Assembly (NCBI GenBank): GCA_005656395.1
Contig: SRSI01000072.1
Coordinates: 1 to 64,000 of the forward strand
DNA length: 64,000 bases
Reading direction: 5' to 3'
From: Strongyloides papillosus
Lineage: Eukaryota > Nematoda > Chromadorea > Rhabditida > Strongyloididae
In this document: piece after piece, positions 23,511 through 34,380 of the stretch
Position numbering within the stretch: position 1 is the first letter of the stretch
How the letters are laid out: the number at the start of each line of letters is the position of its first letter
Position numbers and translations under genes: made by a program
Notes under the pieces: generated by a model
The model's input: the letters and a program-made list of their open reading frames with translations, nothing else
Databases searched by the model: none
What the model was told of the DNA's origin: nothing

Positions 23511-24523
23511 CTAAAAAGTATATTTTAAAAGCTATTAAAAAGCAGTATTTTTTTATTTTGATATTGTAAAAAGAAAAATGTAGTTTTTCGTTATTAGATT
23601 ATGTTTTAATTGTTATTTTATTAAAACAACTTAACAAAAATGTTTTTATTATTTATTAACAATTAGTCTTTTTTATTTTTGCCACAATTGATGAATATAC
23701 TGTAATATCGCGTAGTATTTGCTCAAATACATAATTTTTATGATTGTTTTTGCGAAATCAACTAAGCTAGAAGCTAATTTGCAAGTTTTCAGTTGTTATT
23801 CAAGTTTTTTTTCTTAACTTAGTGCTTTATCATATTATTTTAATTTTATAATAGCATATTATCACTACTAAATACTTTATTTTAGCATATAATTAGCAAG
23901 GTACAATGACTATTGACATAATTTTTTAAAGTGCATTTATCCTTGTAAAATTTTACAAATATATGTAACTTAATATATTGATTAAATTGTTAAATTAATG
24001 TTTCTAAAAAGTTAGGTTTAACCACCAAAAAATGATGTAAAAAAATTCGCGCTAGGTTAAAGAAGAAAATTTGCTTCCTCTTAACATTTCTTAATAAATA
24101 AAAGATTTAATAAATATTTTTTTATTAATTAATAATAGATCTATTAAGTGCTTATTAAAAAAAGTTTCTAAAATAATGCTTTTGAATAAAATTTTGACAA
24201 AAATAGTGGATATTTTTTTTTTAAAAATCGTCAAATTTGACTGGCAACAGAGATTAGTATTTATTAAAGCTGCTAAACTATCTATGATCATGGTTAATAA
24301 CTCATTTTGTAGCTAATATCAGAATTTTTATCTGGTTTAGCGGATTTTTGATATTTTGCTTTTAAATCGAAATATTAATTTTAAATATTATAAATTTTCA
24401 AAATATTTTAACTAATGGCGAAAAGTAATATTTATCGAAGCCTCTAGATAATATATGAAAATGATTAATGTTTAATTTTGTAAGTAAGACATAAGTCTTA
24501 AATCTAAGAAAAAGGATTTTATA
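23511..24523. other. Upstream region of the minus astacin-like gene, copy 1
   Basis: No exon 1 with signal peptide was recognised. The sequence is collinear with 47046-47347 plus 48652-49150. The place of the copy-2 TIR element is empty here (about 23955-23965, ATATGTAACTTAATATATT). Confidence 0.5.
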
Positions 24524-25976
24524 CAGGGTGGCCCGCGTAAGACTCCCCAGACATATGCATATGTAGCTCTGCGTGTAGATAAGCTACAAATATGGTATTA
24601 TACTCATTTTGTAGCTGAGATACATATGATGCTAATTATATAGACTACACAACGGAATGTGGATTCTGGGTGGAGTTATGGACCTTCAAAAATTGGGTTC
24701 GTTTTTCGACTTTCACTAAATGAAACTTTTCTATTTGGAAAGATTTTTTAAAAATTCTTGCAGATTCTGAAAGTACAAATTCTTTTGTATTAACCCTCAA
24801 AATTACATAAAAATTGAAGTCCGGCAACTTTGTTTAATTTTTAAATAAAAGTTAAAAATCTTGATTTTTGCCAAAAAATCGATGTTTTTTAAGAATAACA
24901 TTTTAATTAGATAATTTTTAAAAAGTTTTTATTGATATTCTGATAGAGTAAGCAAAGCTCTATCGAATAAGTATAGTATCACTTAATTTGATTAAGTTTG
25001 AAGAAAGTTATGAATAGTCAAAAATTGACCGTATTTTACAATAATTCTATAAAAAAAGAAAATATGTCAGTCTTTTTCAAATTTTCGGACACGAATTATG
25101 TTTCATTTTCAAAAGTATTAAAAATATTGCCCTTATTTAATAAAAACTTGCTCATATTTTAAAAATACAGGGTATGAGATTATGAGTGGATATACAAGAA
25201 ATTAAAAAAACACATTATAATTGTTCTTACAGAGTAATATCTATACAAAATAGTTTAAAACAATTGTAAATAGTGTGAAAATATTAGAAAAATTATTTTT
25301 TTCTTGAATTTGTGTGATAAGAAATATTTCAGTTCTTAAGACAATTTATGAACTAACAAGTAATCATCTGTAAACTAATATGAATAAGTAGTCTTATTAT
25401 TGCTACTAGGATACCATAAAGATCGGGGAAAGTATTATTTGTATTTTAACTTTCATATGAAAGTGTTAAAAAGTCGACTTTGGCAAATCATAACTTCTTT
25501 CAATGTCAATCACTTAGAACAGTCATATACTCATTCGATAGAGTTTCGCTTACGCTATCAGAATATTAAAGAAAATTGTTTAAAAATCATCTATTAAAAT
25601 GTTATTCTTAAAAAACATCGTTTTTTTGGCAAAAATCAAGATTTTTAACTTTTATTTAAAAATTAAACAAAGTTGCCGGACTTCAATTTTTATGTAATTT
25701 TGAGGGTTAATACAAAAGAATTTGTACTTTCAGAATCTGCAAGAATTTTTAAAAAATCTTTCCAAATAGAAAAGTTTCATTTAGTGAAAGTCGAAAAACG
25801 AACCCAATTTTTGAAGGTCCATAACTCCACCCAGAATCCACATTCCGTTGTGTAGTCTATATAATTAGCATCATTTGTATCTCAGCTACAAAATGAGTAT
25901 AATACCATATTTGTAGCTTATCTACACGCAGAGCTACATATGCAAATGTCTGGGGAGTCTTACGCGAGCCACCCTG
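24524..25976. mobile_element. Foldback TIR element 1, 1453 bp, TA target duplication
   Basis: Ends CAGGGTGGCCCGCGTAAGAC and its inverse, flanked by TA. The arms are about 450 bases each (24524-24985 and 25528-25976), nearly identical over the outer ~300 bases, around a ~540-base centre. It has no transposase. Mirror-image frames in the two arms (24645-24827 minus and 25673-25855 plus) encode the same peptide only because the arms are inverted copies. TA and TIRs suggest a Tc1/mariner-type non-autonomous element. Confidence 0.88.
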
Positions 25977-27295
25977 TATATGCTGTTTTATTGTTAAGGT
26001 GTTAAGTTTTAATCATGTTGTTTTAAAAACTGTTACCAAATAATAAAATAATTGAAGCTCGTACATAATCTATGAAAATTATTAAAATTTAGTTTTTGGC
26101 TAAGACTTAAAATTCAAATTTAATCAAACGAGTTTTCATATAGGCTTTTTTAAGAAAAATATTTGTTAATTAAAAAAATGCTAAAAAATTTTACTAAACA
26201 TTTTTGAAAATTTTGATATTATTTGATTAAAAATGTTATAAAATTATAGATACAACATTGTTTGCTATTATTTTTAATTATTAAAAGGTAATTACAAATA
26301 AAATAAATGAACACTATTCAACTAAAACTTTTTTACTATAATTATATCTAAAAATGGCTCTACCGAAACAGAAAAGTATCAATTAAACTTACACCCTGTT
26401 CAGTATATAATACAGTTAACAATAAAATAAGAAGAGTCAAATGCATTTTACTAATCGGTAAAAAAACTTTATGATAAAAATTAAAATTTTTGAATATTTA
26501 TACTTTTTTTAATACAAGAATTGTTATTAAGTCAACAATGTAAATATTTGCCTATGTAGCTAAACATATCTTCATTGTTTCAGTTAGAAAAAAAGTGCAA
26601 GTTCTATAAGTTCTGGATCAATTTGCATACTTAGTAGTCAAATAAATTAAAAAACAATACATGAAAGATATCATGTAAATATACGTATAAATTATTTAGA
26701 CAGATTTAAAAGCATATTAACATTTTATACATATTATTTGCAATTTTTCATCTACAAAGTATACATTTTTACAACTTTTATGGTTTGCTAAAAGTACGTA
26801 CGATGTTGCATTATGTTTTATGAAATAACAGTGATCATCACATAAATTTCATTTTAAAAAATATGATTATATACATGTTTTAATAATTTTTTTTGCAATT
26901 GTAATAAGCTTTGTCAGAGCGATAAAAGTAAATACCAAAGTTAAAATATACTTTTTTGTACTTTCAATAAATTCAACGTTAATATTTAAAAAGGCAACCT
27001 TCTACCGTCGTATTTACATTTAATAGATATTTTAATTTAAATATTAAACGTTATACTATTTGCGATTAGTAGTAATATTGTTACCAATGCAAATTTTGAT
27101 GACATGTAAATATTCAACTCTTTTACTACTTTTTTTTAAATTTTATAAGTAATTTCAATCATTTTTATAGTAATATTTTATATAATTTTATTAAAAGATA
27201 GTGAAATTTGAATAAATTGCACGTGTCAAAATATGATTGGACGCCAGAAAAATTTAATTATTCAATATTATTATTATGATTTTGTATATTATATA
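25977..27295. other. Central spacer of segmental copy 1
   Basis: Collinear with about 49250-50470 of copy 2 (GAAGCTCGTACATAATCTATG, AGAGTCAAATGCATTTTA). No ORF. Confidence 0.6.
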
Positions 27296-28745
27296 CAGGG
27301 TGGGCCAAAAGTAGCTCCCCAGGTATTCGCATATATAACTTCTCTTGTAAACTAGCTACAAAGATGTTATTATAGTCATTTTGTAGCCCTTGATCTTGCA
27401 TAAATTATATTTTGGTTTCATAACAAAATTTGGATTCTATGCGGAGTTATGGGTCTTCAAAATTAGGGATAATTTTTGGCATATATGAAATGTAACTTTT
27501 TTATATAGAAAGATATTTAAATGCTTGTTGCTGATTATAAAAGCCCAACTTGTTTTGTACTTAGTCCTAAAATTTTTTAAATTTTGAAGTCCATTAACTA
27601 TGTTTAATTTTTTGAAAAAGAAAAAAAATCACAATTTTTGTCAAAATTTCGATGTTTCTTTAAAATTAAAGAACGATGAGGTCGGTTTTAAAAGTGTTTT
27701 ATAAGTATTCTGATAGAGTAATCAAAGTTCTATCGAATAAGCATAGTACCACTAAATTTTATTTAGTTAAAAGAAAGTTATGAATAGTCAAATATTGACT
27801 ATTTTACACAATAATTCTAGTAAAAAAAGAAAATATGACAATTTTTTTCAAATTTTTGGGTATGAATTATGTTTTTTTTTAAAAAGTATTAAAAATATTA
27901 TCTTATATTGATCATTAGATGCTTATTTTTTAAAAATAAGAGGATATGGAATTACGATTGGATATATGACAATTTTAAAAACACGTAAAATTGTTCTTAC
28001 AAGATAATAAATATACATAATAGTATAAAATGATAGTAAATAGCGTGAAAACATTGGAAAAATTATTTTTATCTTGAATCTGGGTGATAAAGAATATTTC
28101 AGTTGTCTAGACAATGTATGAATAAATAAGTAATAATCTGTTAACTAGTATGTATAAGTAGTTTTATTATTGCTATTAGGATACCATAAAGATCGGGGAA
28201 AGTATTATTTGTATTTTAATTTTCAAATGAAAGTGTCAAAAAGTCAAATTTGGCAAATTATAACTTCTTTCAATTTCAACCGCTCAGAACGGTCATATAC
28301 TCATTCGATAGAGCTTTGCTTACTCTATCAGAATACTTATAAAACACTTTTAAAACCGACCTCATCGTTCTTTAATTTTAAAAAAACATCAAAATTTTGA
28401 CAAAAATTGTGATTTTTTTTCTTTTTCAAAAAATTAAACATAGTTAATGGACTTCAAAATTTAAAAAATTTTAGGACTAAGTACAAAACAAGTTGGGCTT
28501 TTATAATCAGCAACAAGCATTTAAATATCTTTCTATATAAAAAAGTTACATCTTATATATGCCAAAAATTACCTCTGATTTTGAAGACCCATAACTCCGC
28601 ATAGAATCCAAATTTTGTTATGAAACCAAAATATAATTTATGCAAGATCAAGGGCTACAAAATGACTATAATAACATCTTTGTAGCTAGTTTACAAGAGA
28701 AGTTATATATGCGAATACCTGGAGAGCTACTTTTGGCCCACCCTG
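27296..28745. mobile_element. Foldback TIR element 2, 1450 bp
   Basis: Ends CAGGGTGGGCCAAAAGTAGC and its inverse GGCCCACCCTG, flanked by TA. It has the same architecture and related centre as element 1 (both contain the AGGATACCATAAAGATCGGG region) but a different arm sequence, so it is a second subfamily. The matching place in copy 2 (about 50495-50505) is empty. Confidence 0.88.
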
Positions 28746-29128
28746 TATACATGCTCGTTTTAGATAATAAACAAATTTTACTAGACATAATTTTAAGAAA
28801 TCAATAACTAGTAATTATTTAACTAAAATAAACATTTTATATTATATTTGTAAAGAAAATATGATTAAACGGTAACTTTAATAATCATCTCTGATGGATG
28901 TATTAGAAATCACGCCCTATATGCATTATTTGCGCCACTTCAAAAAAATCCAAGCAAAAATTTATTTAGTAAATAAAAAAATATAAATATTATAATAATT
29001 TAATAATTAATATTTCAATGCATATTCCATTTTTTTTCTTATTTTTAATGATTCTGAGATAAATTCTTGAGGTATATCATCAAAAGTATATTTTATATGA
29101 GCACATTGAATATCATTAACCATACAAG
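28746..29128. other. AT-rich spacer before the LTR element
   Basis: It holds the target duplication CAAG (29125-29128) of the LTR element. The AACTAGTAATTATTTAAC block is shared with copy 2 at about 50510. Confidence 0.5.
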
Positions 29129-29437
29129 AGTTAAATTTTATTTAATCTGGCACAACGCCTATTAAATGTCACAATAAAAACAACAATTACAAAAATTTAC
29201 CTTACAATTATCAATATTTCCTTAACAATGCCAGGTTCTATACAACCTCAAAAATAAATAACTTAACCCCTAAAAATATTATAATTAAATTTAAGTTTTG
29301 GGATTAACATTAGTGACATTAAAAATAATGACATTGCTACCGTAAAAACATCTAATTTAAAATAATTTCTAAGAGATGCTTTATACCATGACAAACAATC
29401 AAGACATATTTAACTTTAAATATACAACAATTCAACT
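29129..29437 (-). repeat. 3' LTR of the gag-only element
   Basis: Matches 31884-32191 apart from one extra C (GCTACCGTAAA versus GCTACGTAAA). Confidence 0.9.
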
Positions 29438-29560
29438 TTTCCCTACCTGTTTGGCCTTGGTACAAAGCATCAAAACACAATAAAAAATATTACACACACA
29501 AATTAAAAATATAGTTAGTACACAATCACAATAATATTCCAGCAAGTCCTTAGCAAAATC

Positions 29561-31306
29561 TCACTCCTCGTCCTGATTATCACCTAACCTCACAATTAAC
29601 TTACGACGTGAGGAGTTTCCTTTTCTTTTATCACTTAAAACTTTCACACAGTCCTCTAACGCATTGACTACTTTATACACATCATACCTATCTACTCCTT
29701 GCTGATTCCTTGCTCTTCCTGGAGACATCCGTTGATATACCAAGACTTCATAACTCCTGACATAACCTCCTCGGGTGAATTTTTGATCAGAGATTTCATC
29801 AACCTTTCTCACGTGTTTATCCTTAAGATAATTTCGTTCCTCCAGTTTCTTTAGCTTAGATATCCTTGGAGTTAATTTAACTATCAAATCACAATCTTTA
29901 ACAAATTTAACGACAACCCCTTTTGGTTTACGTCTTCTTTCCTTATCCAGAAACATAACATCTTTAACATATCCAATTTTACGTCTATTTTTGTCCATGT
30001 GGCTAACCATAACTTCACAATCATTGAACTTTTTAACCTCCTTATTTTTGAAAAATTTTGGGTGATGTGCTGTTTTCTTTATGTTAATGTTTGGAACTTC
30101 ACTATCTGTCAATCGGACTTCTTCATCCTCTTTCAACTTAACATAGTTGTTATCACAACTACCACTCTCCACTTCACTTGAAAAAGATTCATCTTTTTCA
30201 CAATTACCGTCACCTTTAGACTTTTCCATAACATCAAAATCAATACCAGTCTCTTTTAAAATTTTATCTTTCTTAAACTGTCTCCCATTCACGTAAGCAC
30301 ATCTCATTGAAACTTTACTAACACCATTATCCCGTTTACCATAAAAACCACGAGCGTACTTCCTTTCATACTCTTTATCATTATCTACACCAAAATCAAT
30401 CCTGGCTCTAACAGCTCTTAAAATGTCCGTTCCAATTATCAGTTCATATCTTTTATTATTGCAAACCAGCAATGTCCTTCTAATAATTCTGCCATTTGGA
30501 AATTTAAGCCTTACACGTGTTGATTCCCTTACTGCTAAATGAATTCCCGCAGCAACATCCAACTGTATCTCATCCATTTCTTTTACCTTTAACTTTAAAC
30601 TGTTTACAAGATCTTTTGATACCATTGAAATATTAGATCCTGTATCCACTAGTCCCTTAACCTTGAAATCATTTTTTCCATTGATAAGTAGAAGAGGCAT
30701 CGTCAATAATGGACCATCTTCTAAAGTTTCACCCTTGTTAATTACTGTTCTCATCTGGAACGTTGATTCATAAACTGGAGACTGAACATCCTCCACTCCG
30801 ACCACTTTAACTTCAGGTTTCTCTTCAGCATGTTTAACTGTAGGACAATCACGTCTTACATGTCCTAATTCACCACAGTTAAAACATTTGATTGGCCCTT
30901 CATCTTTATCGGCAGCCTTCTTTTCTACATTTGGTTTATTTCCATCAAGTTGATCCAATTTTAACGTATGGATTTTCCTCTTAAGTGTAACTTTTCCTAG
31001 TACTCCATATCTTTCTTCAAGTTTTTCACAGACTTGTTCAAACGTAATCTCCTCATCTTCATCAATCCATGTAAAGATTTGATCGCCAACCTCTTCTCCA
31101 ACCTTGATTATGAGAGTATCTAACATGTTGGCTTTTTCAATTCCTTGCATTCTCACTGCCATCTTAAATCGGCGTAACCAACTTCTTATACCTTCCTTTT
31201 TGTTAACGAAGGGTTCAATATCCTTTAAATAATCCGGCATCACGTTCTCTTTTTTCTCAACAACTTTCCTGAGATCCTCCTCAGCAAATGACGTTAGAAT
31301 ATTCAC
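29561..31306 (-). CDS. Gag-protease polyprotein of the non-autonomous LTR element (581 aa)
   Basis: ATG at 31306. Residues about 25-110 are a short gag-type capsid region (WLRRFKMAVRMQG, LEERYG). Residues about 139-152 are a CX2CX4HX4C zinc knuckle (CFNCGELGHVRRDC) for RNA packaging. Residues about 215-300 are a retropepsin-like aspartic protease with active site VDTGSNISMVS and the later LIIGTDIL. The remaining ~270 residues are highly charged, without RT, RNase H or integrase motifs. They may be a deletion-joined remnant of the pol C-terminus (short basic turns such as PRISKLKKLE recall post-integrase segments) or a new domain. The frame is intact, as expected for a recently mobile element. 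The 5' leader is the hairpin array at 31398-31883. Confidence 0.85.
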   Translation of the reverse strand: MNILTSFAEEDLRKVVEKKENVMPDYLKDIEPFVNKKEGIRSWLRRFKMAVRMQGIEKANMLDTLIIKVGEEVGDQIFTWIDEDEEITFEQVCEKLEERYGVLGKVTLKRKIHTLKLDQLDGNKPNVEKKAADKDEGPIKCFNCGELGHVRRDCPTVKHAEEKPEVKVVGVEDVQSPVYESTFQMRTVINKGETLEDGPLLTMPLLLINGKNDFKVKGLVDTGSNISMVSKDLVNSLKLKVKEMDEIQLDVAAGIHLAVRESTRVRLKFPNGRIIRRTLLVCNNKRYELIIGTDILRAVRARIDFGVDNDKEYERKYARGFYGKRDNGVSKVSMRCAYVNGRQFKKDKILKETGIDFDVMEKSKGDGNCEKDESFSSEVESGSCDNNYVKLKEDEEVRLTDSEVPNINIKKTAHHPKFFKNKEVKKFNDCEVMVSHMDKNRRKIGYVKDVMFLDKERRRKPKGVVVKFVKDCDLIVKLTPRISKLKKLEERNYLKDKHVRKVDEISDQKFTRGGYVRSYEVLVYQRMSPGRARNQQGVDRYDVYKVVNALEDCVKVLSDKRKGNSSRRKLIVRLGDNQDEE

Positions 31307-31397
31307 TTAAACTTTAAAATCTAGCAGTGGTGTACTTTTAGTCCAGTTAAATTTTAGTACACGTGCTAGAATCACTGTTCAATACGTTTTCTGACTC

Positions 31398-31883
31398 TCG
31401 GAATCCTTCCGACCACACGTTAACTTATATTCAGTCCTTATAAATTTACGGGCTCCTTCCGACAACACGTTAAAAGATTTTTCACTACCTGAGTTACTCC
31501 CAACAACAAGTACAACTATTTTCAACACCAGGGTTCTTTCCTGACAACACGATAACTAATTCTTCCAATCTCGGGCTTTCCCCGACAACAAGCAATATTC
31601 AATATTCTTACTAACTCTCGGGCTCCTCCCGATATCAAATTATATTCACTTTCCTCGCCAAATCTCCTACCTCCTCCGGTAGCACAAGTTTACGCCGAAC
31701 GAACACCTCTACCTCCCCCGGTAGACAAATTAAATTTTATATACTCCTTATCCTAACCTCTACCTCCTCCCGGTAGACAAGTTAAATTTTATTTACTCCT
31801 TATCCTAACCTCTACCTCCTCCCGGTAGACAAGTTAAATTTTATTTACTCCTTATCCTAACCTCTACCTCCTCCCGGTAGACA
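31398..31883 (-). repeat. Array of covarying small hairpins in the LTR-element leader
   Basis: About ten short inverted repeats, each followed by a GACAA-type tail. Stems in order on the plus strand: TCGGAA/TTCCGA, CGGG/TCCG, CAGG/CCTG, TCGGG/CCCGA (twice), CTACC/GGTAG (five times). The last units (from about 31735) are ~56-base tandem repeats (CTACCTCCTCCCGGTAGAC, then AAGTTAAATTTTATTTACTC). Changed stem bases remain paired, as expected if the RNA structure is kept. Confidence 0.8.
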
Positions 31884-32191
31884 AGTTAAATTTTATTTAA
31901 TCTGGCACAACGCCTATTAAATGTCACAATAAAAACAACAATTACAAAAATTTACCTTACAATTATCAATATTTCCTTAACAATGCCAGGTTCTATACAA
32001 CCTCAAAAATAAATAACTTAACCCCTAAAAATATTATAATTAAATTTAAGTTTTGGGATTAACATTAGTGACATTAAAAATAATGACATTGCTACGTAAA
32101 AACATCTAATTTAAAATAATTTCTAAGAGATGCTTTATACCATGACAAACAATCAAGACATATTTAACTTTAAATATACAACAATTCAACT
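31884..32191 (-). repeat. 5' LTR of the gag-only element
   Basis: Pairs with 29129-29437. Its edge AAGTTAAATTTTATTTA is also the tail of the adjacent 56-base repeat units. Confidence 0.9.
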
Positions 32192-34230
32192 CAAGTACAC
32201 ATTGTGCCATCATTTTAATATCCTATCGAAGTCTATTTTTGAAACTCTTAAATTGTAGATCATGATTTGCTTCTACATACATTAAAAATATTTTTATGTT
32301 AGTGGCGGTTTTAATGCATATAGTGGCGGACAAAATGTACATTCATCTCTGATCAGAATCATTTAAAATAATATTAATTAATCTTAAAAGTTTACTTAAA
32401 TTTAATATCATTAATTTATTTTTTGTTTGTTTAGTAATTAAACCATATTTTAAAAATAAAATATCTTCTAAACAATGTTCAAAATTATGAAACTTTTTAC
32501 AATATGTGTGATCAAAATTACTTGCACCTGAAGACAAACCATTTAATAAATTTGTTGAAGTAAAAGATACTCAGATTAATTTATATATTATAGATTTTTA
32601 ATAAAGTTTAAAAGAATTATCATTATTACTATTAATGATCTTGTTTAACAAAGAATTGTTAAAAGTTAAACTTTTATTTCCTTTATGATATTTTAGTACT
32701 TTTTTGTTTTGGTACACAAAAAAGGCACAGATCCATATGAAACGAAGTAATATATCACACGGGAAAAATTTAAATTTTTCTTATTGCAACTAATTTTATC
32801 GCAAATATTTTGTTTATAGAAATTATAACAATAATTTAAGAATTATTGAAAGTAATTCTCCATTCTTTAAATATTACTTTTATTTTAAAACTAGAGCTAT
32901 TTTTTACAACACATTAAAAAATACCAGATTAGAAGTCAATTTCAAGTAAAATTCCAACTGTTTTTAAAATGATCATTTTTATCATACCAAAATAAATTTT
33001 TTAATATGTTTTAATATTTTGAATTATTTTGAATTCTATTTTCTCATGAAATTATAATCTTACAGCAGGCTAACTTTATTTTGTACTGTTTTTTAAGATT
33101 ATTCTTAAAAATTGAACTTATGAAAAATTATATAACATTATGTATCTCTGTAAATTATTAAAAAAAATCTTTCAATATTTTAATCTAAAATAAATGAAAA
33201 TACTAAAATAATACGTAAAATTATTAATACTTTACGTGATTAAATTAAAAATTTTTGCTTTACGAATTAATTTCATGAAATTTCTAATCTTTTTCTTGTT
33301 AGTATATTGTTTAGAATAGTGATTTTGATTTAAACGTTAATAACTTTACACAAAATTTACTTCTTTTGACGAATTTCTTAAAATAAAAAACACGCTAGAC
33401 CTGAAGATAAATATAATAAGTAAAACAGTAATGATTAAAATAAATTGTTCTTGTCACGCATTTTTAAAAAGTCATCGAAAACTAATATATAACCGTTGTG
33501 TTACCTAAATTTTATTTGGTTTAGTTTAGAGTTAATTATCCATTGCTGTGTGTTTATTAAAAAGTAATTAATCTAGTTTAGTTCTAGGAACACGTACAGG
33601 ATTCAAATAAACGACTATAAGGAGTTAGTAAAAATAATAATTTTGTATAATAGTAAGTAAACGGCAATGCGATTTTAAATAAATAAAATTTGGGTGGCCA
33701 CTATTGTTTTTGTAATTTTATTAATTTTATAAGAAAAGCTTCTACTAGTTGTGTTTATCGCACCACTAAAACTTCTTAAATTTCTACTAACATCAGAATA
33801 AATATCAAGATTAAATAAAAGTTACATTACTTCAAAATACCAAAAATCCATATTATTTTAAAAATAGACAAAGTTTATTAAACAACTTTGTAAAAAAACG
33901 AGGTTCCAATATGAAATTTAGGGGTATAAAATCTTAGAAAAATCATCACATTTTTATTATTGTATTTTCTCACTTTAACGGACGTCATCGTTTTTATAAT
34001 AAAATATATTTCTAACCCGGTGTTGTATTTACAAACTTTATATTTTAAATCGTTTAAAACTTTTTTGTTGTTGCCTAATATTTTTAAAATTTAAATAAAA
34101 TTTAATTTTTATAACAGATAAGATATTTTATTACATTTCATCAACATTCACACAACTCATTCCTTTATTTGTGTATACAATTCTTGACACAGTAAATACA
34201 TCAATAATTACGCATGATTGATTTGTAAAT
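32192..34230. other. Spacer upstream of the plus astacin-like gene, copy 1
   Basis: Collinear with about 50880-52150 of copy 2. It includes the conserved stretch at 32343-32600 (separate entry). Otherwise AT-rich without genes. Confidence 0.5.
32343..32600. other. Conserved stretch shared with 50900-51095; possible gene remnant
   Basis: Both copies keep open frames here. Plus strand: KPFNKFVEVKDTQINLY against KPLNKFVKFKNTLINLY, each ending in a stop. Minus strand: YCKKFHNFEHC against YCKFFYDCKLS. Stops or missing starts on both strands argue for a relic. Which strand was coding is not clear. Confidence 0.35.
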
Positions 34231-34265
34231 ACTTTTTGCACTATAAATATAAAATTTAAATTTGA
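34231..34265 (+). promoter_or_regulatory. Conserved TATA-like region of the plus astacin-like gene
   Basis: CTATAAATATAAAATTTAAA followed by TTGATTAGCGATACA is conserved before the paralogue (about 52188-52220). Confidence 0.4.
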
Positions 34266-34380
34266 TTAGCGATACAAAACACTAGAAATATTTACTTAAT
34301 AATAGTAGTTTAAATTGAAAAAGTATTTAATGTATAATTTTTTGTAATATTTCAAGCAATAGTTTTTTCTTGTTTTCAAA

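Larger units (their letters stand above)
29129..32191 (-). mobile_element. Non-autonomous gag-protease-only LTR retrotransposon
   Basis: LTRs of 309 bases (29129-29437) and 308 bases (31884-32191) differ visibly by one base, and the element is flanked by CAAG on both sides (29125-29128, 32192-32195). Termini are AGTTAAA...TTCAACT, the AGT...ACT type known from insect gypsy elements. A purine tract (GGTAGGGAAA, minus strand) precedes the 3' LTR. Only one ORF (gag plus protease) is present. RT, RNase H and integrase are absent, so it must borrow them, like TR-GAG elements. Near-identical LTRs mean a recent insertion. Confidence 0.9.

Noticed and set aside
24645..25855. Two identical 60-codon frames as duplicate genes
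   Set aside because: They are mirror images in the arms of foldback 1, with no start context or homology.
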